Positions 1-5,895 of a stretch of DNA of 12,867 nucleotides are shown here, piece by piece. A program made the translations under genes and the position numbers. The stretch is from JBATTK01 sp049670505 (GTDB taxonomy: Bacteria; Bacteroidota; Bacteroidia; Flavobacteriales; Flavobacteriaceae): contig JBATTK010000070.1 of NCBI GenBank assembly GCA_049670505.1, forward strand, positions 1 through 12,867. Reading direction: 5' to 3'. How positions within the stretch are numbered: the stretch's first letter is position 1; each line of letters begins with the position of its first letter. A model generated the notes under the pieces. The model did no database searches and was not told the DNA's origin. It worked only from the letters and a program-made list of their open reading frames with translations.

Positions 1-70
1 TCTTTGGGATACGTTCACTCAACTGAAACTGAGCAAACAGTTTTTCTTGATACTCTTTCTTGCCTTGCAT
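1..70 (-). CDS. Transposase, IS1182-like family, N-terminal end (partial, runs off left edge)
   Basis: The minus strand from an ATG at 70 down to base 1 is open for 23 codons and begins MQGKKEYQEKLFAQFQLSER. The MQGKK...F...LS..(V/I)P pattern is what I know from the N-terminus of IS1182-family transposases in Bacteroidota. In those proteins it precedes the helical DNA-binding region and a DDE catalytic domain. Only the first residues are here, so catalytic residues and intactness cannot be judged. The gene points out of the window, so the DNA to the right of 70 should be the end of the element. Family assignment rests on a short stretch recognised by eye. Confidence 0.6.
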   Translation of the reverse strand, partial: MQGKKEYQEKLFAQFQLSERIPK

Positions 71-130
71 AACTAAAGTTAAACAATATCACTATTTTTA
101 ACAAGATGCTTGTGCAACAGGCACAAAGGC
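1..130 (-). mobile_element. Edge of a probable IS1182-family insertion sequence
   Basis: This is the upstream non-coding end of the element whose transposase starts at 70. About 40 bp beyond the start codon lies a short hairpin, TTGTGC (110-115), loop AACAG, GCACAA (121-126). Such a palindrome is plausible as a terminal or subterminal part of the inverted repeat. The exact terminus and any target-site duplication cannot be fixed, because the other end is outside the window; 130 is an estimate. Confidence 0.4.
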
Positions 131-180
131 TATAATTCAGCTTTACATTTGGATAAACCAAAAAAACATAACTTTAAAAA

Positions 181-256
181 ACGGCTGGATTCCGAACTTG
201 GAAAATCCTAGCGGATTTGCCAAGCCGAAATCATACGAGCCGGACCGTTGTATGCC
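181..256. repeat. Cassette-boundary hairpin repeat, copy 1 (attC-like)
   Basis: Bases 182-242 fold into one long interrupted hairpin. CGGCT (182-186) pairs with AGCCG (238-242), and GATT plus CG (188-194) pairs with CG plus AATC (226-232). CTTGG (197-201) pairs with CCAAG (220-224), and AAATCC (203-208) pairs with GGATTT (213-218) around loop TAGC. The arms are asymmetric with unpaired bases, as in integron attC sites. It is followed at 247-256 by GTTGTATGCC, whose exact reverse complement occurs just after the next gene. The apex AAAATCC-TA-GCGGATTT matches the apex of the copy at 1589-1721, so the two are one repeat family. No 5' partner of the flanking motif is evident, so this copy may be truncated. 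Confidence 0.6.
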
Positions 257-288
257 ATAAAACCCTATTTAACTTTAAAAATGAACAT

Positions 289-1584
289 ATGAGATTTATT
301 CTTTTTCTGCTAACTGTTCTGGTATTCTTAAGTTGTAAAAGTCAAATTGAATCACAACAATTTTGTGATTTGTTGGATATTGGAGCTATTGGATATCAGT
401 GCGACTCGTTGCGCTCTATTGGTGAACATAGTAAAGCAGCACAATTGTATTTTAAAACGGGTGAAAAGAATCAATCCTCAGAATTGTTTGTTTATTCTGC
501 TTGGCAGTTTAGTGAAGCTAACAATGTATATTCAGCATTAATTGCAATCAAAAGAGCTATAGATTTTGGAATGAGTAACCCATATGTTTTGGATAAAGTC
601 GGAATTGACGAGCAAAATAAAGACAGTAGTCTTCGAAAAGAAGTGGACCAACTGTTGGAAGATATTAAACTTAAAAACTCATCTGTAGATAATTTTGAAG
701 TAATTACTACGCCTATTGATAGATTTTGGACTTATTATAACCAAGCCATTAACGACAGCTTAAATGCGAAAAAACACTTAACCGGATTTATATGTGATGG
801 ATCAAATGCAACTAAAGATTATTACCATATTAGATACGAAAATATTGAAAATATGTATCGAGTAATGATTAAAAATAACTCAAAATACTATCAATATACT
901 AAAAATCATATTACGTCAGATAAGTTGAAAAAGATATCAAATGAATCAAAAGAAATGATGGTCAGGTTTTCTGAAATATATCCAAATGCTGTTTTCCCAA
1001 AAACGTATCTAATACCTGATTTAATAAACGGCTCAGGAACACTTACGGAATTAGGTCTCTTTATAGGAGTTACCATGTTTGCAAAATCAGATACAATGCC
1101 AACAGAGAACCTAAATGACTGGCAAAAGAATACGATTACTGAATTCAATAACATGAAATTTGATCTGGTTCATGAACTAATGCATTTTCAACAATCTTAT
1201 GGCGATTCTGACAATAGAAATTTATTGCTTGGTAAATTAATTGAAGAGGGAGTATGTGATTTTCTTGTCACATTATTGACAAAAAATAATGAAATGAGCC
1301 CTGTTATGCAGAAAAGGTTGAATTATATAAATAACCCTGAGAATATGAGGTTTATGATGAATGAGCTAAAAAAAGACCTTTACAGCAGTGACTTATCAAA
1401 ATGGATGTATAATGGAGGAGGAATAAAAGATAGACCCAGCAATTTAGGCTATACTATGGGGTATTTAATTTGTAAATCATATTATGAAAACAGCAAGGAT
1501 AAGAAAAAAGCAATATTTGAATTACTGAATACCAATAACTTCAAAAAAATTATAGAAGAAAGTGATTATATAGAAATTTTATAA
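289..1584 (+). CDS. Lipoprotein with HExxH zinc-metallopeptidase signature
   Basis: The 431-aa product starts MRFILFLLTVLVFLSC, a short lipoprotein signal with the lipid-bearing Cys at 16, so it should be membrane-anchored. Residues ~35-105 look like helical TPR-type pairs. The C-terminal half carries HELMH (295-299) followed about 20 residues later by EEG (319-321). This is the arrangement of zinc ligands and catalytic Glu in gluzincin-type peptidases, resembling DUF2268-like predicted Zn proteases; the exact family is inference. I start at ATG 289 because the longer reading to 217 begins at TTG and translates the upstream hairpin repeat. The gene is alone between two related hairpin repeats, the downstream one beginning 4 nt after the stop. 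Substrate unknown. Confidence 0.8.
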   Translation: MRFILFLLTVLVFLSCKSQIESQQFCDLLDIGAIGYQCDSLRSIGEHSKAAQLYFKTGEKNQSSELFVYSAWQFSEANNVYSALIAIKRAIDFGMSNPYVLDKVGIDEQNKDSSLRKEVDQLLEDIKLKNSSVDNFEVITTPIDRFWTYYNQAINDSLNAKKHLTGFICDGSNATKDYYHIRYENIENMYRVMIKNNSKYYQYTKNHITSDKLKKISNESKEMMVRFSEIYPNAVFPKTYLIPDLINGSGTLTELGLFIGVTMFAKSDTMPTENLNDWQKNTITEFNNMKFDLVHELMHFQQSYGDSDNRNLLLGKLIEEGVCDFLVTLLTKNNEMSPVMQKRLNYINNPENMRFMMNELKKDLYSSDLSKWMYNGGGIKDRPSNLGYTMGYLICKSYYENSKDKKKAIFELLNTNNFKKIIEESDYIEIL

Positions 1585-1588
1585 ATAC

Positions 1589-1721
1589 GGCATACAACAA
1601 CGTATAATTTATTGCTAGTTCTAGCCTAATTGCAAAAATCTTCGCGGATTTTCTATTCAGTTTTTATTTACCAAGTTAGGTGCTTAAACACGCAACAAAC
1701 CATATACAAACACGTTGGCGG
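1589..1721. repeat. Cassette-boundary hairpin repeat, copy 2 (attC-like)
   Basis: The repeat opens with GGCATACAAC (1589-1598), the reverse complement of 247-256 on the other side of the gene. Inside, GTATA..TTTATTGC (1602-1615) pairs with GCAACAAA..TATAC (1692-1707), and CCTAA (1625-1629) pairs with TTAGG (1676-1680). At the apex AAAATC (1635-1640) pairs with GATTTT (1647-1652) around TTCGCG. The right end is ACGTTGGCGG (1712-1721), where GTT is the expected crossover trinucleotide if this is an integron-type site. The apex is nearly the same as in the 181-256 copy. From memory, similar ~120-bp hairpins ending in ACGTTGxxxGC-type motifs are scattered between lone genes in many Bacteroidota genomes. 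The remaining spacer to the next gene (1722-1868) shows no other gene. Confidence 0.6.
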
Positions 1722-1868
1722 TAATTTGATAAAAATCTTTGTGCAATGAACAAACTTCCAAGAATTAGAATTTACAACTGTTTAATCAAATTGGTTTTAG
1801 GATGTGAAAACTAACCACAGAATACTACCAAAAACGAAATGATGCACAAAATAAACCTGAATCTATAA

Positions 1869-2330
1869 ATGAACCCAAAAGAAAAGCTTACAAAACTTAA
1901 TCTCGAATTACCCGAAGTTTCAACACCGGGTGGAAGTTACGTTTCCGTAAATGTTCGAGGCAATATCGCCTATATAGCCATTCAATTTCCAATTTTAAAC
2001 GAAGAATATTTTTACCAAGGGCGTTTGGGAGAGAAAATATCGACCGAAGAAGGTTATAAAGCAATGGAATTATGTGCCCTAAACGTATTGGCACAAGTGG
2101 ACAAAAGAATCGGATTTGAAAAAATTGTTGGTTTGAATCATATTGACGCGTATTTTCAGTCGGGAACGGATTGGGACGACTCGCCAATAGTGGTTAACGG
2201 AGCATCGGACTTGTTTGTAAAAGTATTGGAGGAAAAAGGCAAACATTCAAGAGCAGTTTTTGGAGTTGAAAAACTTCCAAGGAATTTCAGCGTGGGGCTG
2301 ACCGCTTCATTCACAATAGCGTCGAGATAA
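1869..2330 (+). CDS. RidA-like (YjgF/YER057c/UK114 superfamily) protein
   Basis: The 153-aa product matches the longer RidA-like subgroup (140-155 aa): YVSVNVRGNIAYIA near 24-37, GRLGEKIS (51-58), LNVLAQV near 71-77, VNGASDLFVKVL (109-120) and HSRAVFGVEKLPRN (126-139). Canonical RidA hydrolyses reactive enamine/imine intermediates made by PLP enzymes, as a cytoplasmic trimer with a carboxylate-binding Arg. R128 aligns with that Arg. The acidic residue usual in the following VE(V/I)EA strand is replaced here (VGLTA), so deaminase activity should not be assumed. No signal peptide is seen; the start is ATG 1869. It stands alone in the spacer-separated array, with the ACAAC motif of a hairpin repeat 4 nt after its stop. 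Confidence 0.88.
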   Translation: MNPKEKLTKLNLELPEVSTPGGSYVSVNVRGNIAYIAIQFPILNEEYFYQGRLGEKISTEEGYKAMELCALNVLAQVDKRIGFEKIVGLNHIDAYFQSGTDWDDSPIVVNGASDLFVKVLEEKGKHSRAVFGVEKLPRNFSVGLTASFTIASR

Positions 2331-2333
2331 AAA

Positions 2334-2370
2334 CTGCGCACAACATGATATCCTATGAAATATAGCGCAA
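2334..2370. repeat. Partial boundary repeat after the RidA gene
   Basis: CTGCGCACAAC (2334-2344) starts 4 nt after the stop codon, in the same place and with the same ACAAC ending as GGCATACAAC after the first lipoprotein gene. TGCGC (2335-2339) can pair with GCGCA (2365-2369). The long inner arms seen in the other two copies are missing, so this looks like a decayed or truncated copy. Its start does not complement the cassette start at 1714-1721 (GTTGGCGG). Confidence 0.35.
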
Positions 2371-2464
2371 CCGTTCAAACATTAATGGTCGATACACTTT
2401 AGGGAAGTCGCTAAATTTTTAAATTTGACCTATTCCACAAAAAAAGTAATACTTAAATTTAAAA

Positions 2465-3295
2465 ATGAAAGCATCCACTTTTTACCTATTGTTATTTTTG
2501 ACCTTAATTGCCTGTGACGGCAAATCCAAGTCTGCGGAAAAACCCAGCACTGCAATTCAACCCAAAACCTCTCAAAGAAGTATCGTTGATCTATCGCATG
2601 CCTATTCCGATAAGACTATTTATTGGGTAACTGCCCAGGAATTTAGATTGGATACCGTTTATAGGGGACAAACAGATAAGGGGTATTATTATGCAGCCAA
2701 TAACTTCAGTACTGCAGAACATGGGGGAACACATATAGATGCTCCGATTCACTTTGCAAAAAATGGACAAACCGTAGATGAAATACCTCTTGAAAAATTA
2801 ATCGGAAATGCAATTAAGATCGATGTTTCTTCAAAAACCACTAATAATCCGGACTATTTAGTCAGTATAGAAGATTTTTTAGATTGGGAGAAAAGTCAGG
2901 GCACTACCATTCCAGAGGGGAGTATTGTCTTATTACAAACTGGCTTTTCCAAATATTATCCGGACAAAGTCAAATACCTAGGTACGGATAAACGTGGAGA
3001 AAATGCTGTTAAGCTACTACATTTTCCCGGACTTTCACCCCAGGCCTCTAAATGGTTGGTGGAGCATCGTAATATTAGTTCAATCGGTATAGATACCCCC
3101 AGTATTGATTATGGCCAATCTGAATATTTTGAGAGCCATGTCATACTCCTTGAACAAAATATTCCTGTTTTTGAAAACCTCACCAACTTGGATAAATTAC
3201 CCCTAAATGAATTTGAAATAATTGCGTTACCCATGAAAATAGAAGAAGGAAGTGGGGCTCCTTTAAGAATTGTAGCCCTGATAAACAATATGTAA
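2465..3295 (+). CDS. Cyclase-family metal-dependent hydrolase, lipoprotein (kynurenine-formamidase-like fold)
   Basis: The 276-aa product carries the cyclase-family (PF04199-type) metal site HxGTHxDxPxHF at residues 86-97 (H86, H90, D92, H96). It also has the downstream pair H225 and E237, at the 12-residue spacing of the zinc ligands in bacterial KynB. The fold hydrolyses amides such as N-formylkynurenine, isatin or related rings; the substrate here is not determined. The N-terminus is a lipoprotein signal with lipobox ending LIAC (Cys17), so the enzyme is exported and anchored. KynB itself is cytosolic, which argues against a simple tryptophan-catabolism role. No kynurenine-pathway gene is nearby. 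The start is ATG 2465, preceded by an A-rich leader. Confidence 0.88.
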   Translation: MKASTFYLLLFLTLIACDGKSKSAEKPSTAIQPKTSQRSIVDLSHAYSDKTIYWVTAQEFRLDTVYRGQTDKGYYYAANNFSTAEHGGTHIDAPIHFAKNGQTVDEIPLEKLIGNAIKIDVSSKTTNNPDYLVSIEDFLDWEKSQGTTIPEGSIVLLQTGFSKYYPDKVKYLGTDKRGENAVKLLHFPGLSPQASKWLVEHRNISSIGIDTPSIDYGQSEYFESHVILLEQNIPVFENLTNLDKLPLNEFEIIALPMKIEEGSGAPLRIVALINNM

Positions 3296-3430
3296 AAGTG
3301 ACCAGGAACAAAAACCACAAGCAATAGGTTAACGCCTACTGTTCCTATACAAACTAGGTAATAGATTCAGCTCAGCCAAATTGATTTTAGGGCTTTGGCA
3401 AATGTTTAAAATAAACCATAAAATGAATTG

Positions 3431-4063
3431 ATGACAGATAAACGAATTGTAGTCCTATCCCCTTTTCTGATTATCGGCGTAAATTTTGGAGTTGCATATA
3501 CTTTCGGTCAATTCATTGGAAAATGGGCATTTATTCCAATGATTTCGATCGGTTGGATTTTATGGCTGTTTTTCATTCTAAAATTTGGCGGTCCTGAATC
3601 GATAAAGAGTTGGTTAAAAAAACCGACCGGAAAAATTTGGTGGAGTTTTTTAGCCATTTTAATCGGACTCATTCCCTTGCCGCTTTTCATTTTTCATTCC
3701 AACACACTATCCGAATGGACTATTTGGCTGCCATGGATTATTCTAGCTCTCATTAATCCGTGGATCGAGGAATTTTATTGGCGTGGACTATTACTGGACT
3801 TCACAAAAAGCTGGTCGAATTGGACTTCCGTTTTGTACACCAGCTGTTTGTTTGCAATAAACCACGCAGCATTCGGTATAAACTCAGCATTGAACAGTGG
3901 ATTTGAAATAATAGTCTCTACACTTCTTATGGGTACGGTTTGGGGTTTTGTTTATAAAAAAACAAAAAGCTTACGGTGGATCATATTTGCCCACTTTTTG
4001 GTAGACTGTTTAGGCTTATCCGTACCTGCTTTCCTGGATTTGTGGGAAAAAGGGGCCTGGTAA
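3431..4063 (+). CDS. CPBP-family intramembrane metalloprotease
   Basis: This 210-aa, multi-span hydrophobic protein shows all three motifs of the CPBP (CAAX protease / bacteriocin-processing, Abi) family. They are EEFYWRG (113-119, EExxxR), the FxxxH-type FAINH ending at H145, and HFLVD (188-192, HxxxD). In this family the Glu and His residues coordinate zinc within the membrane. Roles include CAAX-like processing, peptide maturation and self-immunity; the substrate here is unknown. I start at ATG 3431 rather than the TTG three bases before it. A two-codon ATG AAT TGA overlaps the start (TGATG), which could modulate initiation. The gene ends head-on to the minus-strand operon. Confidence 0.9.
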   Translation: MTDKRIVVLSPFLIIGVNFGVAYTFGQFIGKWAFIPMISIGWILWLFFILKFGGPESIKSWLKKPTGKIWWSFLAILIGLIPLPLFIFHSNTLSEWTIWLPWIILALINPWIEEFYWRGLLLDFTKSWSNWTSVLYTSCLFAINHAAFGINSALNSGFEIIVSTLLMGTVWGFVYKKTKSLRWIIFAHFLVDCLGLSVPAFLDLWEKGAW

Positions 4064-4102
4064 AAAAAGAAGGAATGTTATATCCATGGAAAAAGAAAAA
4101 GC

Positions 4103-4130
4103 CTTTCGATCTATTGAAAGACTTATTTTT
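4103..4130. terminator. Possible terminator between convergent genes
   Basis: CTTTCGA (4103-4109) pairs with TTGAAAG (4114-4120), with one G-T wobble, around loop TCTA. It is followed on + by ACTTATTTTT. On the - strand the hairpin is followed by GGCTTTTTC. The position, between a gene ending at 4063 and one ending at 4172 on the other strand, suits a bidirectional terminator. The stem is short and AT-rich. Confidence 0.4.
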
Positions 4131-4171
4131 GTTGGTGGTCTGGACGGGCCGTGAACCACTAAATTCAAGTA

Positions 4172-5032
4172 TTATTTATCCTCTTTAACCAGTTTGTCGT
4201 TGTCCCAAATGCCCTGGGTCACTATTTCGTTATCCTTCCCATAAAAGATACCTTTACCTTTTCGCTTGTCAGCCGCCCATTGTCCAATATATTTTTCTCC
4301 ATTGGGCCAATAATAGGTACCCTGCCCGTTACGTTGGTCGTTCTGGTAACTACCAACGTAGTATTCTCCATCCGGCCAGTAAAAACTACCTTCGCCATGG
4401 CGTTGGTTGTCGTTCCACTCCCCTTCGTAACGACTTCCGGTGTTTAACAATGCAATCCCATAGCCATTTGCCCTATTATTTTTCACCTCCCCCACGTAGT
4501 GTATTCGACTCCCTTTTTTATTGGTGAACGTAAGGTATTCGCCAAAGGATTTTTTTTGTAACTGCCGCCTCATTCCTGCCAGTTGCACCTTTGCCTTTTC
4601 AAGTGCAAAACTCAGTGAGTCGTATTGCTTTATTTCATTGGGAATACCGGCGAGCCGTGCGGTTTGAATAGAATCCAGGGAGTCTTTTTTGGCCAGCCAA
4701 GCTTGGCCAGGGCGTTTACCCGTCCTTAATTGGATCAGCTTTTCGGCAATATTGATACGCAGTTGTACCCCTGAAACATCTTGCAAATCCCTATTGTTCA
4801 ATTGTTCCTTGTAGGCTTTCATAGCGGAATTGTATTCCCCATCCACAAGCAGGGAGTCAATGCGCATTAGTTCATGGTATTCCGCTACTTTTTCCTCCAT
4901 CTGTGAGGCCTCCTCATTGGCCGCGTTCAACTTTTGTTTTAGGCTATTGGCCGTAAAGAGCCCATAAATCGCTAGGACAGTGGTAATTGCTATCAGGGCG
5001 ATCTTGATTATTTTGGTTCTATTTTTATTCAT
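4172..5032 (-). CDS. Membrane-anchored coiled-coil protein with C-terminal MORN repeats
   Basis: The 286-aa product has an N-terminal membrane segment (~8-28) and a charged, heptad-like stretch (~30-60). A second helical region (~130-162) follows. The C-terminus holds four tandem MORN-type repeats at about 179-201, 202-224, 225-247 and 248-270, each of the form YxGxWxxxxRxGxGxxxxxxG. MORN repeats form elongated beta-hairpin arrays that bind lipids or proteins. With this topology they would lie in the periplasm if residues after 28 are exported, but orientation is not proven. It is the last gene of the operon, starting 35 bp after the DUF2490-like gene ends. Function unknown; likely structural or scaffold. 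Confidence 0.85.
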   Translation of the reverse strand: MNKNRTKIIKIALIAITTVLAIYGLFTANSLKQKLNAANEEASQMEEKVAEYHELMRIDSLLVDGEYNSAMKAYKEQLNNRDLQDVSGVQLRINIAEKLIQLRTGKRPGQAWLAKKDSLDSIQTARLAGIPNEIKQYDSLSFALEKAKVQLAGMRRQLQKKSFGEYLTFTNKKGSRIHYVGEVKNNRANGYGIALLNTGSRYEGEWNDNQRHGEGSFYWPDGEYYVGSYQNDQRNGQGTYYWPNGEKYIGQWAADKRKGKGIFYGKDNEIVTQGIWDNDKLVKEDK

Positions 5033-5067
5033 TCTGTTTCGTTATTGCTATTGGATATGGCACCTTA

Positions 5068-5895
5068 TCAATCATCCAGGTGAATGGCCGGGAGTTTATT
5101 CTTCACCTTTCTGATATCAGGTGAAAAATATACATGAAAACGCATGGTCCAATTCTGTTTGAAAACACCTGCATTCTCCAGTGTCTGCCCTTGCGAGTAC
5201 ATCAACCCTGCCGCCACAGTTAATCTAGGGGTCAAGATGTAGCCAAAGGTGGTGGTCAAACGCAGGTCTTCCATAACACTGCCCACAACCGCTTTGCCAC
5301 TCTGCATAATCAATTCGGCCTCTGGGGAAACATAAAGTGTCTTAGGCTCTATTTTATGAGTGTTCAAAGGCACTTTTGCCCTAAACATGTACCTCCAACG
5401 ATTCCTAAAGATATACTCGCTATTTTCCTCAAAACTTTGTGTCCATCGATGTTCAATTCTTATCCTATGATAAATCATTGCGCTGTACAAGGGCTGCGCA
5501 AATTGATATTGATGCCAAATACGCCATTCGGGCACCACGTTCCGATCGGGGGAGGATTCATCGGTATTAAAATTTATACGCACTACACCCCCCAGGCTAA
5601 AGTTTATTTTTTTGGAATATATATATCCTATGGCATGACGGTTATAAATCTGTCCTATCTGTCCAATAAATGGGGTTGCCTCGGTCTCCTCGAACCGGAA
5701 ATGGGTCTGGGCATCCCAAAATAAACGTTTGGAGATACGGATATTACCGTAAGTATTGATCCAAAGTCTGGTACCGGGGTCCTTAAATTGTGATTCTTCC
5801 GGCAGTATCTCACCTTCTTGGGCCAACAATGGGAGTGAAAAACAAATCAGGAGCACGACCAAGATATGGACCGAATTTTTACAATACTGTTTCAT
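5068..5895 (-). CDS. DUF2490-family outer-membrane protein
   Basis: The 275-aa product begins with a signal peptide (about 1-25, ending LPLLA before Q26). It then shows alternating aromatic/polar strands typical of a small outer-membrane beta-barrel. The pattern RLWINTYGNI near 43-52, a PEWRIWHQYQF segment, YHRIRIEHRW and YIFRNRWRYMFR fits the DUF2490 family as I know it in Bacteroidota. The family has no settled function. Its ATG overlaps the stop of the upstream gene by four bases (ATGA), so the two are translationally coupled. Lengths around 230-280 aa are normal for the family. Confidence 0.85.
   Translation of the reverse strand: MKQYCKNSVHILVVLLICFSLPLLAQEGEILPEESQFKDPGTRLWINTYGNIRISKRLFWDAQTHFRFEETEATPFIGQIGQIYNRHAIGYIYSKKINFSLGGVVRINFNTDESSPDRNVVPEWRIWHQYQFAQPLYSAMIYHRIRIEHRWTQSFEENSEYIFRNRWRYMFRAKVPLNTHKIEPKTLYVSPEAELIMQSGKAVVGSVMEDLRLTTTFGYILTPRLTVAAGLMYSQGQTLENAGVFKQNWTMRFHVYFSPDIRKVKNKLPAIHLDD

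Noticed and set aside
217..288. N-terminal extension of the first lipoprotein gene
   Set aside because: It begins at TTG and translates the hairpin repeat and the GTTGTATGCC motif. ATG 289 gives a proper lipoprotein signal.
2424..2454. TTTG-N19-TAATACTT as a Bacteroidota promoter for the cyclase gene
   Set aside because: Spacing is good but the -7 box is a poor match, and the transcription start would fall almost on the start codon.
3976..4188. 70-aa frame overlapping the CPBP gene end
   Set aside because: It is out of frame with the CPBP motifs and runs through the terminator hairpin.
5356..5724. 122-aa frame opposite the DUF2490-like gene, and other frames opposite the operon genes
   Set aside because: These are antisense shadows of well-supported genes.
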